Of a DNA stretch of 64,000 bases, positions 17,034 through 25,547 are shown one piece after another. The notes below the pieces were generated by a model. That model was not told the DNA's origin. It made no database searches and saw only the letters and a list, made by a program, of their open reading frames with translations. The stretch lies in contig CAXXXQ010000002.1 of the NCBI GenBank assembly GCA_963677355.2, positions 496,001 through 560,000 of the forward strand, read 5' to 3'. A program made the position numbers and the translations under genes. This DNA comes from Thiomicrorhabdus sp963677355. GTDB lineage: Bacteria; Pseudomonadota; Gammaproteobacteria; Thiomicrospirales; Thiomicrospiraceae. Numbering within the stretch: the stretch's first letter is position 1; each line of letters begins with the position of its first letter.

Positions 17034-17663
17034 TTACGCTTGGCGGTTATCGATCATTGCCATTTTGACACCGGTATAGATCAATGCGGTGCCTGCGGTT
17101 TTATTGATCAGATTGACTGCCCAAGATTTCAACTGTTGTTTGGCCAGATGCGCACCTAAAAAAGCGTATAGCGTGTAAACCAACAGGTCGGCGACAAAGC
17201 AGGTTAGCCCCATAATGAGAATTTGTGAGAATAACGGTTCATTCGGATCAATAAATTGCGGTAATAGTGCCGAAAAATACATCAGTGCCTTAGGATTTGC
17301 CAGTTGGATGACTAACCCCTGCGAGAATAGTTTTAAAGCATGCGAATCGGTTTTGGTGTTGTCCAAACGAATCGCCGAAGTTTTGCTAAACAGAATGGTT
17401 AGACCTAAATAAAGCAGAAACAGGACTCCGATCCATTTAATGATATTGAAAAGTGCTGTGGAGGCAATAATCAGCGTGGCAATCCCGGTGGCGGAAAGGG
17501 CAAAGAAAATCGCATCGGCACTGGCGATGCCGAGAATACCGAAAAATGCTTTTTGCGATTGCAGGTTGGCACCTTGTGATGAAGCCAACATGGCCGATGG
17601 GCCGGGAACCAGAATCAATAATACTGTGGTAACAAAAAATAGAGAATAAAGCTCGAAACTCAT
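17034..17663 (-). CDS. LysE/RhtB-family amino acid exporter
   Basis: A 209-residue inner-membrane exporter with six helices and the family's N-terminal TTVLLILVPGPSAMLASSQGANLQSQKA motif. VIQLANPKALMYFSALLPQF in the middle and the C-terminal GTALIYTGVKMAM segment also match. It exports amino acids or homoserine lactone-like compounds. The start at ATG 17663 (MSFELYS) is preferred over one three codons upstream because the latter has no room for a ribosome-binding site. Confidence 0.88.
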   Translation of the reverse strand: MSFELYSLFFVTTVLLILVPGPSAMLASSQGANLQSQKAFFGILGIASADAIFFALSATGIATLIIASTALFNIIKWIGVLFLLYLGLTILFSKTSAIRLDNTKTDSHALKLFSQGLVIQLANPKALMYFSALLPQFIDPNEPLFSQILIMGLTCFVADLLVYTLYAFLGAHLAKQQLKSWAVNLINKTAGTALIYTGVKMAMIDNRQA

Positions 17664-17809
17664 TCTAGTCATCGCCTTTGATGAATCAGAGCAAGAATTT
17701 TATCACCAAAAAGAGGATACCGACGGGAACTTTAAGATTGACTCTGTATCCGGCTGAGAACGGTGTTGATTTAGCCCGTATTGCAAGGTGTTAAAAACTT
17801 GCCAGTTGT

Positions 17810-18409
17810 TTAATTGCGCTGCCAGACTAAAATTCGGTTATTTTGCGGCATTTCAATATCTTTTATCAGTCGGAGGCCGGCTTGGTCAGCCAATTGATTG
17901 CACCACTCGAAATCTTTGATACCGCTTTGCGGATTACGTTGTTTTAGCCATTGGTCGAAATCGGCGTTGCTTTCACTGGTGTAGTGACCGTTGTAATTGA
18001 AAGGACCGTAAACCATGATTAACGCTTTAGAATTCAGAACTTGTGTCACATTGGCAAAAAAGTCTTTGACGTGATTTCTGCCCATAATGTGAAAACTATT
18101 AGCGCTGAAAACCGCATCGTAACTGCCTTTCGGCCAGACTTCATCGGAGACATTAAGGTTCAACGGTTCTAAAACGTTCTCCAGACCGGACTCCTCGATC
18201 CATAAATTTATGCCTTCATGCGCGCCGATCAGGTCGGATGTCTGCCAGGTTAAGTGAGGCATCTGTGCGCCAAAATAAACGGCATGTTGGCCGGTACCGC
18301 TGGCAATTTCCAATACCGAATTTCTGTTTTGCAGTAAGCTTTGAATGGCTTGCAGAATCACTTGTTTGTTTTCTTCGCTCGACTGTGCGAAAGGTTTATT
18401 TGTTTGCAA
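17810..18409 (-). CDS. DUF938 SAM-dependent methyltransferase-like protein
   Basis: A 199-residue cytoplasmic protein with the DUF938 signature: KPFAQSSEENKQVIL, SVLEIASGTGQHAVYF (SAM-binding glycine loop), PHLTWQTSDL, and YDAVFSANSFHIMG. Family members have a class I methyltransferase fold with unknown substrate. The start is taken as the TTG at 18409 with AAGGTGG seven bases upstream; the longer frame from TTG 18454 adds a tail not typical of the family. Confidence 0.82.
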   Translation of the reverse strand: MQTNKPFAQSSEENKQVILQAIQSLLQNRNSVLEIASGTGQHAVYFGAQMPHLTWQTSDLIGAHEGINLWIEESGLENVLEPLNLNVSDEVWPKGSYDAVFSANSFHIMGRNHVKDFFANVTQVLNSKALIMVYGPFNYNGHYTSESNADFDQWLKQRNPQSGIKDFEWCNQLADQAGLRLIKDIEMPQNNRILVWQRN

Positions 18410-18677
18410 GGAATTTCCACCTTCAGGAAAGATAAATCGGTTTTCATTATACAAAGCAATGTCATCCGGCCGAATATTAATTAGATATATGTAGATAATG
18501 GCGTTTTATGACCGACTGAGAAGCGCTCCGTTCCTGCACGAGTCCGATTGAAAAAGAATGACTTCATATCAATGAAAACCTAGCAAATCAAAGTAATAAT
18601 GGTTATGAAAGTATTCGGTTTTCTATGTGGTTTGCAAAGGTTTAGAATGGAGGTGATGTTTACGTTGGGAGAGAGCG

Positions 18678-19781
18678 ATGCGTTTTATTCGAATCTTAGT
18701 TTTATCTTTTATGGTTTTGCCGATTTTATCACAGTCGGTTGCGGCGAGCGATAAAGCATATAAGTTGGAGAAGATTGCGAGCGATTTAGGTGTGGTTTGG
18801 GCGCTGGATTTTATGAGTCCTGATCAGTTGATCTTTACTCAGCGTAACGGCAAGGTCGGATTATTAAATATCGAGACGCATCGCATTAGCGAACTGAGCG
18901 GCGAGCCAGAAGTTTACCATCACGGTCAAGGCGGGCTGCTGGATGTGGCGGTTCCGCCAGACTATGTTAATGGCGGCTGGGTCTATTTTACCTATAGTAA
19001 ACCGGCGTTGCCGGAAGCCAAGACGACCTTAGCGAGAGCAAAAGTAGTTGATTCCGCATTAACCGATTGGCAGGATTTATTGATTACCGAATCTGCCAGT
19101 TACCGGGATATTCATTTCGGTAGCCGGATTGCGTTTGACGGTGAGGGGCATCTTTTCTTTTCGATCGGAGATCGAGGTAATCGAGCAAATGCCCAAGACT
19201 TAACGAATCACGCGGGCACCATCGTGCGATTGAATATGGACGGTTCTGTACCTAAGGACAACCCTTTTGTAAATGACGCGAACGCGCTTGATGAAATTTG
19301 GAGTTATGGGCACCGAAATCCGCAAGGTTTATATTTCGATCATGAAAGTCGGCAGCTCTGGGAGATTGAACATGGCCCCAGGGGCGGGGACGAGATTAAT
19401 CTGATTGTAAAAGGTAAAAACTACGGCTGGCCGATCGTCTCACAAGGCAAGGAGTATTTTTCCGGTCAAGCGGTAGGCGTTAAACATAAAACAGGCATGC
19501 AAGAGCCGGTTAAAGTCTATATTCCGTCCATTGCACCATCCGATTTATTGCTGTATCGAGGGCTCGCATTTAAAAGTTGGCAGGGTGATCTGTTAACCGG
19601 GGCGCTGAAATTGCACCATCTCAACCGTATAAGGCTGGATGAAGGTTTGCAGGCGGTTGACGAAGTTCGTTATTTCGGTGCATTGAATCAGCGTATAAGA
19701 AGTTTGGCGGTAGATATTTCGGGCTTGCTTTATATCGGTACCGATGCGGGTAATATCTACCGAATGATTCCCGTCAACTAA
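18678..19781 (+). CDS. Periplasmic PQQ-dependent aldose sugar dehydrogenase-like protein
   Basis: A 367-residue protein with signal peptide (MRFIRILVLSF...VAA) and a six-bladed propeller of the soluble aldose sugar dehydrogenase/YliI family. Motifs: VVWALDFMSPDQLIFTQRNGKV, HGQGGLLDVAVPPDY, HFGSRIAFDGEGHLFFSIGDRG, GHRNPQGLYFD, EHGPRGGDEINLI, GKNYGWPIVSQGKEY, which carry the PQQ-contacting His and Arg and the calcium-site residues. It oxidises aldoses in the periplasm if PQQ is available; no pqq genes are in the window. GGAGAG nine bases before ATG. Confidence 0.9.
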   Translation: MRFIRILVLSFMVLPILSQSVAASDKAYKLEKIASDLGVVWALDFMSPDQLIFTQRNGKVGLLNIETHRISELSGEPEVYHHGQGGLLDVAVPPDYVNGGWVYFTYSKPALPEAKTTLARAKVVDSALTDWQDLLITESASYRDIHFGSRIAFDGEGHLFFSIGDRGNRANAQDLTNHAGTIVRLNMDGSVPKDNPFVNDANALDEIWSYGHRNPQGLYFDHESRQLWEIEHGPRGGDEINLIVKGKNYGWPIVSQGKEYFSGQAVGVKHKTGMQEPVKVYIPSIAPSDLLLYRGLAFKSWQGDLLTGALKLHHLNRIRLDEGLQAVDEVRYFGALNQRIRSLAVDISGLLYIGTDAGNIYRMIPVN

Positions 19782-20007
19782 GCGCAATCTGAAATTGATA
19801 CTTTCACGATTCTTTTCTGTGGTTTTAATTCAACCTGATTAGTGCAGGATTGCACCTTACTGAATTCTATTTTAATCAATTACTTATGAGTTAATATTTA
19901 TTTTATTAATAATATAAGCTTTATACATTAAGGTATTAAATTTGCTATATATCGTATTATTGAGCCTTTTTTAAACATATTAAGTTGTTCTTTTTTTGGG
20001 TTGGCAG

Positions 20008-21840
20008 ATGCAGATGGAACTTGTGGATACGTTATGGGTGTTATTGAGTGCGATTTTAGTGGCTCTAATGCAACCGGGTTTTACCGCTTTGGAAGCAGGG
20101 CAGACTCGAGCTAAGAATTCGATTTCGACGGCAATTAAAAATATCAGTGATTTTCTAATCGCGTTTATCATTTTCATCTTTTTTGGCGCCAGTTTAATGA
20201 TGGGGCAATCGGTCAACGGCTGGGTCGGTTGGCAGGAGCTGATGTTTTATGACGATAGCTTCTCTCAGATTGTCTTTATTCTATTCCAAGCAATGTTTGC
20301 CTCCACGGCGGTTACGATTATTTCCGGTTCCATTGCCGAGAGAACTCGTTATCCGACTTATTTACTGATCGCTATCTGGGTTTCATTAGTTGTCTATCCC
20401 GTGCAAGCGCATTGGATCTGGAATGAAGGCGGTTGGCTAGCGCAGTTGGGCTTTGTCGATTTTGCCGGCTCTACCGTGGTTCATTCGGTTGGTGGCTGGG
20501 CGGCCTTGGCGGCCATTATGATTATTGGACCTCGCTTAGGCCGGTTTGAAATGCAAAACGGTTTTGAAAAGTCCAATCTCGCTTTGAGTGCCTTGGGAAT
20601 TTTCTTTATCTGGCTTGGTTGGATCGGTTTCAATGGCGGTAGCTTGCTGGCACTGAATCATCAGACCGGATTGGTTATTTTGAATACGATGATTGCCGGC
20701 TCGATTGGCGGATTGGCCGGTCTGGTCTACAGTCGTATTCAACTCGGACACTACGATGTCAGTAGTATCATGCACGGTATTTTGGCCGGTCTAGTCAGTA
20801 TCACCGCATCGGCTAATTTAGCTCAGCCTGTGGATTCGATTTTTATAGGTATCCTCGGTTATATCGCTTATGAGTTCGGGCGTTATTTATTGATTCGCCT
20901 ACAATTGGATGACGCCATTGATGCGATTCCGGTTCACTTATTCGCCGGGGTAGCGGGTACTCTTGCGGTGGCCTATTTTTATCCGGCAGAAGAATTCCTG
21001 CATCAATTGGGTGTGCAATTTTTGGGCGTGATGGCAGTAGGTGTTTATGCTTTTGTGATCAGTTACCTGTTTTTGATGATTGCCAACCGTTTCTTTACTC
21101 TGAGGGCGAGTGAAGCGGACGAGATCATTGGTATGAATATCAGTGAACACAAAGCCTCCAACTCTATGCATGACCTGGTGCAGATGATGCATTTACAAGC
21201 CAGTTCAAAAGATTTCAGTCAGAAGATATCGGTCGAACCTTATGCCGATGCGGCCTTGATTGCCGAGTTTTACAATAATGTGACCCGAGCGTTCAATAAG
21301 TTGACCGACGAGAATCAGCGCTTGATTGACGAGGTTGCCTACCGAGCGAACTATGACCAGTTGACCGGACTGCCGAAACGGCAGATGCTATTTACCGAAA
21401 TCGAAAGAGCCTTGGCACACCTTGAAAGTGAACCTAAAACGCACGGATTGCTGTTCATTGATCTGGACGGTTTTAAACAGGCGAATGACGAGTTTGGACA
21501 CGATGCGGGTGACGATATATTAAAAACAGTGGCGTTACGCATTCAGTCGATCATCAAAAAAGAGGATATGGCTGCCCGTTTCGGCGGAGATGAGTTTGTG
21601 GTGTTGGTGTTAGATTTTGAAAACGAAAGTGAAGCGGCTAACCTGACCGAACGTTTGATTCATTCGATTCGTGAACCGATTATAACTTCACAGCATGAAA
21701 CCATTAATATTGGTTGCTCGATTGGACTGAAGATTTTTGACGAGCACAATTATTTATCGATTGATGAGCTGATTAAAGAAGCCGACAGTGCCATGTATGT
21801 GGCGAAACGTCGCGGCAAAGGCACGTGGGTTTTGGCTTAA
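20008..21840 (+). CDS. Ammonium transporter (Amt) fused to a GGDEF diguanylate cyclase
   Basis: A 610-residue fusion. Residues about 1-370 form an 11-helix Amt/Rh domain starting with the short helix WVLLSAILVALMQPGFTALEAGQ; both pore histidines are present (VVHSVGG at about 159 and DDAIDAIPVHLFAG at about 310), as are NSISTAIKNISD and SGSIAERTRY. A linker with likely helices follows (370-445), then a full GGDEF domain with YDQLTGLPKR, FIDLDGFKQANDEFGH, RFGGDEF (526-530) and AMYVAKRRGKG. The allosteric I-site reads KKED, so the Arg of RxxD is Lys and product inhibition may be weak. Inference: an ammonium transceptor that makes c-di-GMP in response to ammonium. ATG 20008 has no clear ribosome-binding site; ATG 20014 is an alternative. 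Confidence 0.93.
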   Translation: MQMELVDTLWVLLSAILVALMQPGFTALEAGQTRAKNSISTAIKNISDFLIAFIIFIFFGASLMMGQSVNGWVGWQELMFYDDSFSQIVFILFQAMFASTAVTIISGSIAERTRYPTYLLIAIWVSLVVYPVQAHWIWNEGGWLAQLGFVDFAGSTVVHSVGGWAALAAIMIIGPRLGRFEMQNGFEKSNLALSALGIFFIWLGWIGFNGGSLLALNHQTGLVILNTMIAGSIGGLAGLVYSRIQLGHYDVSSIMHGILAGLVSITASANLAQPVDSIFIGILGYIAYEFGRYLLIRLQLDDAIDAIPVHLFAGVAGTLAVAYFYPAEEFLHQLGVQFLGVMAVGVYAFVISYLFLMIANRFFTLRASEADEIIGMNISEHKASNSMHDLVQMMHLQASSKDFSQKISVEPYADAALIAEFYNNVTRAFNKLTDENQRLIDEVAYRANYDQLTGLPKRQMLFTEIERALAHLESEPKTHGLLFIDLDGFKQANDEFGHDAGDDILKTVALRIQSIIKKEDMAARFGGDEFVVLVLDFENESEAANLTERLIHSIREPIITSQHETINIGCSIGLKIFDEHNYLSIDELIKEADSAMYVAKRRGKGTWVLA

Positions 21841-21880
21841 CAGGTAGGGCTGGTTTGGTTAGGTTTTGGGGCGTTTGGTT

Positions 21881-22369
21881 ATGATTAGAACAATAAAAGT
21901 TTGGTTGCCGGTTTTGGGTATTTTCATGTGCTTGTTTACCTTGGCACAAGCGACTCAAGCGACTCAAGCAGATCAAGCAGCCGATGGAGTGCAAGCTGTA
22001 CAGAGCCGTTATAGCGTACAGCAGACCGTTGATAAAATGGAGCAGGTATTAAAGAATAGAAAAATGACGCTGTTCGCCAAAATCGAACATGCCAAGGCTG
22101 CACATAAAGTCGGTATTGAATTGCGTGATACCGTGTTGTTGATTTTCGGCAATCCTAAACTGGGCAGCCCTTTGATGCAGTGCCAACAGAGTGTCGCCAT
22201 TGATTTACCGCATAAGGTTCTGATCTGGGAGGATGCTAACGGTAAGGTTTGGATATCATACAATCAACCTCAATATCTGCAGAAAAGGCATCAAATCTCG
22301 AATTGTGAGGCAACGCTGGCTAAAATGGAAAAAGGCTTGGCTGCGATGGTTCAATCTGCCGCAGACTAA
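21881..22369 (+). CDS. Exported DUF302 protein
   Basis: A 162-residue protein: signal peptide (MIRTIKVWLPVLGIFMCLFT... ending about ATQA), a short repeat QATQATQADQA encoded by near-identical codons, then a DUF302 domain with TVDKMEQVLKNRKMTLFAKI, HAKAAHKVGIELRDTVLLIFG, NPKLGSPLMQCQQSVAIDLP and HKVLIWEDANGKVWISYN. The family is widespread in sulfur bacteria and of unknown function. It lies 40 bp after the Amt-GGDEF gene, so may share its transcript. The upstream in-frame TTG at 21866 is rejected for lack of spacing. Confidence 0.85.
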   Translation: MIRTIKVWLPVLGIFMCLFTLAQATQATQADQAADGVQAVQSRYSVQQTVDKMEQVLKNRKMTLFAKIEHAKAAHKVGIELRDTVLLIFGNPKLGSPLMQCQQSVAIDLPHKVLIWEDANGKVWISYNQPQYLQKRHQISNCEATLAKMEKGLAAMVQSAAD

Positions 22370-22416
22370 GGCGTGACTCCCGCCAGCAAACCTTTAACAA
22401 CTACAGGTTTCGAATA

Positions 22417-22905
22417 ATGGATAAATCTGTCGAAATCCGCGCTATCAAATCTGATGAAATTGCCGCATTGATCCCTCTGGTTGGCGAACTGCTTGAGGAG
22501 ATTATGAAATGTATAGATGTCCGGGCGTTTGATTTTAATAGGCAAAATGCGCACACTCAGGCTGAACAAATGATCGCTGACGGCAGCTATTGGGTCTTTG
22601 TGGCTGAAGAGTTGGGAGCCAATAAATTGGTCGGCTTCGTTTCTCTGTATGAAAGTTTTGCACTCTATGCGCAAGGCGCTTATGGAACCATCCCGGAGCT
22701 CTATGTTAGACCTGATTGGCGTTCAAAACAGGTCGGTCGACAGTTATTGGAGGCGGCCGCAGATTTTGGCAAACAAAAAGGTTGGCACAGAATTGAAGTG
22801 ACCACTCCGCCGCTGCCCGAGTTTGAACGGACGTTGAATTTTTATCAAGCAAACGGTTTTGAAATCAGCGGCGGTAGAAAGCTGAAGAAGGATATTGACT
22901 GCTGA
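22417..22905 (+). CDS. GNAT family N-acetyltransferase
   Basis: A 162-residue cytoplasmic GNAT protein. Acetyl-CoA-binding strand-helix motif is PELYVRPDWRSKQVGRQLLEAA (an RxxxxGxxL variant), followed by NFYQANGFEISGGRKLKK typical of the C-terminal end. Target unknown. Followed by a strong terminator. Confidence 0.82.
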   Translation: MDKSVEIRAIKSDEIAALIPLVGELLEEIMKCIDVRAFDFNRQNAHTQAEQMIADGSYWVFVAEELGANKLVGFVSLYESFALYAQGAYGTIPELYVRPDWRSKQVGRQLLEAAADFGKQKGWHRIEVTTPPLPEFERTLNFYQANGFEISGGRKLKKDIDC

Positions 22906-22936
22906 TTCCGACAAAATTAGAGTACAAAAATTATTA

Positions 22937-22967
22937 AACAAGCCCGTATTCAGACGGGCTTTTTTGT
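22937..22967 (+). terminator. Rho-independent terminator after the GNAT gene
   Basis: Stem AACAAGCCCGT / ACGGGCTT(GTT side) with a 6-nt loop and TTTTTT tail. Confidence 0.88.
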
Positions 22968-23049
22968 TGATCGATTTTATTATCGTTTTGCCGAGAAATG
23001 GCGGTATGATGAAGTTTAATTTTTGAACAAGCGTCGGCAGGAGGAGTAC

Positions 23050-23769
23050 ATGGCTGTTCAGTATAGAGGTAGTGCATTGATTTTGGGAGCCGCTCTTTTT
23101 TTAGGTTTAACTTCATTGGGTCTGTTACTGAATAGTGCCGCGATTGAATTCAAACAGTTGGAGCGAAGCGTAACGGTCAAAGGACTATCGGAAAGAGAGT
23201 ATCCGGCGGACGTTGTGATCTGGCCGATTCAGTTTACGGCAGCCAGTAATAATCTGAGCGAACTCTATCGAATTATCGAAAACAATACCGATAAGATTCG
23301 AGCTTATTTGATTATGTCGGGTCTCAATGCCGAAGAGATTACGATGACGCCACCCTCTATAACCGATAAGTCTGCACAAAATTATGGAGGCGGTGCTCAA
23401 GCGCCATTCCGTTATACGGCCTCGCCGACCGTTACCGTCTATTCTCAAAATATCGAGATGGTAAGAGAGGTCATGAAAGGTATTTCCGCTTTGGGCAAAG
23501 AAGGTATCGTTCTGACCAGTGCAAATTATCAAGCGCAAACGGAATATCTGTTTACCCGTTTAAATGAAATTAAGCCGGAGATGATTGAGGAAGCGACTAA
23601 TAAAGCTAGGGAAGTAGCCGACAAGTTTGCCGAAGACTCAAACAGCAGTCTCGGTAAAATCAAAAGGGCGTCACAAGGCCAGTTCAGCATTCAAGCACGG
23701 GATAAAAACAATCCACATATCAAACGTATTCGTGTGGTTTCAACCGTCACTTACTATCTATCGGATTGA
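23050..23769 (+). CDS. SIMPL (DUF541) domain protein, membrane-anchored periplasmic
   Basis: A 239-residue protein with an N-terminal membrane anchor (residues about 8-28) and a SIMPL/DUF541 domain: RSVTVKGLSEREYPADVVIWPIQF, ITDKSAQNY, SPTVTVYSQNIEMV, and an extended helix NEIKPEMIEEATNKAREVADKF. The role is unknown; family members include a mouse signalling-associated protein and bacterial periplasmic proteins linked to oxidative stress. AGGAGG six to eight bases before ATG 23050 decides the start over the upstream frame. Confidence 0.88.
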   Translation: MAVQYRGSALILGAALFLGLTSLGLLLNSAAIEFKQLERSVTVKGLSEREYPADVVIWPIQFTAASNNLSELYRIIENNTDKIRAYLIMSGLNAEEITMTPPSITDKSAQNYGGGAQAPFRYTASPTVTVYSQNIEMVREVMKGISALGKEGIVLTSANYQAQTEYLFTRLNEIKPEMIEEATNKAREVADKFAEDSNSSLGKIKRASQGQFSIQARDKNNPHIKRIRVVSTVTYYLSD

Positions 23770-23789
23770 TTGGCATTATTTGGCAGGGT

Positions 23790-24071
23790 TTAGCGGCTTC
23801 GCCAGATATTGGCGACCGCTTTATTGCTTCCGAGTAGGGCGATAATCAGGCAAATTAGTCCCATAGCTGCAAAAATAACGGTTGGTAATAGAGCGCCCAT
23901 TTGATTGATCATTAAGCCGAAATATAAAGAAACACCCGACAAGATCAAAAAGAGCAATCCCATAATTTTCAGCACGGTTCTGTGCGACTCTCTGTAATAC
24001 TCATCTGTTATGTTTCCATTTTCGAAGTAATTCAGAACTGGAGAAAAAATCTTGATTAATAGGTCTTTCAT
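23790..24071 (-). CDS. Small two-helix membrane protein, unknown function
   Basis: A 93-residue protein with a soluble N-terminal third (NYFENGNITDEYYRESHRTV) and two helices (about 35-52 and 60-82). Convergent with the SIMPL gene. No family recognised, but composition and codon use are ordinary. Confidence 0.65.
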   Translation of the reverse strand: MKDLLIKIFSPVLNYFENGNITDEYYRESHRTVLKIMGLLFLILSGVSLYFGLMINQMGALLPTVIFAAMGLICLIIALLGSNKAVANIWRSR

Positions 24072-24176
24072 CGCTTGGCTTTCTCGGTTTATTTAAATGA
24101 AAATTATTATAACCTGCTTTGGCTTGCGTCTTGGTGTTCCTTAGGTTTGAGACCATGAGGTCATTCGGTTAATGAC

Positions 24177-25334
24177 TTATAAAAACTGTTTGAATAATAT
24201 GCCGTAGACAGTGAAGAACAGAATTAACCAAAAAACAGACAGCGCATATTTTCTCAGTAATACAAATCCGAGTAGAGCGATAAAGACATCCAGCCAATGG
24301 CTTAATGCACTGGGTGCGATAGGACTGATAAAAGTCGCCAATAGAAATCCGACGACTGAAGCGTTGACCGCGATAATCGCACCAGAAAAACGAGAGTGTT
24401 CAGCGATAATATTCCATTGTTGAGACAGTCCCAAAACCAATAAAAAACCGGGTAGAAAAATCGCCAGAGTCGCAATCAGAGCTCCCGTAAATGGTGACGA
24501 CGGCATCAGTTCCGCACCGAGAAAGGCTGACAGGGTAAACATCGGGCCGGGGACGGCTTGCGCAGCGGCATAGGCGGTTAAGAAGCTCTCTTCACTTAAT
24601 TGTCCGGACACCGTCTGTTGCAATAACGGCAGTACGACGTGCCCTCCGCCAAACACTAAACTGCCGGCTTGATAAAAGCGGGCAAACAGCTCGATTAAGG
24701 TATTGTTCCACGGAATCAAACTAAGTATAAACAGGGCAAACGTGATCGATAACCACCATTTCGCCTTGGAGCTCAATGCTAATGTGGAGCTGCTTGTTGG
24801 CTCGTTTTGTTCAGAATGTTCAAGGTATAAACTGCCGATTATTGTCGTTGATAACAGTAGAATGAGCTGGGTGTAGAAGCTCGGAAAGATAAGCAGAGCG
24901 GCGGTGGTAGCGATTGCCAAAAAACGGGTTAGGCGTTCATTGCAGAAGTTATGCCACATAGTCAGAATGGCATCCATCACTACGATGACCGCGAGTAGTT
25001 TCAAACCGTGCACGATACCGGGCCAATATGGATTTTGTGTCTCGTGCAAACCGATTGCCAAGGCATAAAGTAAAATAAACGAGGGCAAAGTAAAAGCGAT
25101 AAAAGCGGTGACGGCACCAAGTAGACCGGCCCGATGCAGGCCGATGGCAAAGCCAACTTGACTGGAACCCGGGCCGGGTAAGAGTTGGCTAAGCGCAATT
25201 AAACGCGAATAATGGTCTGTCGACAGCCAGTTTAATTTATCGACAAATAACCGCTGAAAATAACCGAGATGAGCCGCCGGGCCGCCAAAACTGGTTAAGC
25301 CTAAAAGTAAAAAACGCCAAAAAACTTCAAACAT
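24177..25334 (-). CDS. chrA: Chromate transporter, two-domain ChrA type
   Basis: A 385-residue inner-membrane protein with two CHR domains. First half: FLLLGLTSFGGPAAHLGYFQ, LSQLLPGPGSSQVGFAIG. Second half: AGSLVFGGGHVVLPLLQQ, AAQAVPGPMFTLSAFLGAE. These paired GG(G/P)xxH and PGP motifs define full-length ChrA, which exports chromate. AGGA lies about nine bases before ATG 25334; the upstream ATG at 25364 has no ribosome-binding site. No chrB regulator is adjacent. Confidence 0.92.
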   Translation of the reverse strand: MFEVFWRFLLLGLTSFGGPAAHLGYFQRLFVDKLNWLSTDHYSRLIALSQLLPGPGSSQVGFAIGLHRAGLLGAVTAFIAFTLPSFILLYALAIGLHETQNPYWPGIVHGLKLLAVIVVMDAILTMWHNFCNERLTRFLAIATTAALLIFPSFYTQLILLLSTTIIGSLYLEHSEQNEPTSSSTLALSSKAKWWLSITFALFILSLIPWNNTLIELFARFYQAGSLVFGGGHVVLPLLQQTVSGQLSEESFLTAYAAAQAVPGPMFTLSAFLGAELMPSSPFTGALIATLAIFLPGFLLVLGLSQQWNIIAEHSRFSGAIIAVNASVVGFLLATFISPIAPSALSHWLDVFIALLGFVLLRKYALSVFWLILFFTVYGILFKQFL

Positions 25335-25547
25335 GAAATAGGTTCCTGAAAGTGGAGTTTCCATTTTATAAGTTTGCGGGTGCAGAACAGCATGAAATGG
25401 TTCGGCTTGAATATGAAGGCTATTATTTCATGAATAAAATGATTGTGGATTATAGAGTGATGACATTTAAACTTAATTAATCAGCGCGCTACCTTCCAAG
25501 TCTAAATCGGCGTATGATGTTTTGGAGTAGGTTGATTTGAGGTAAGC

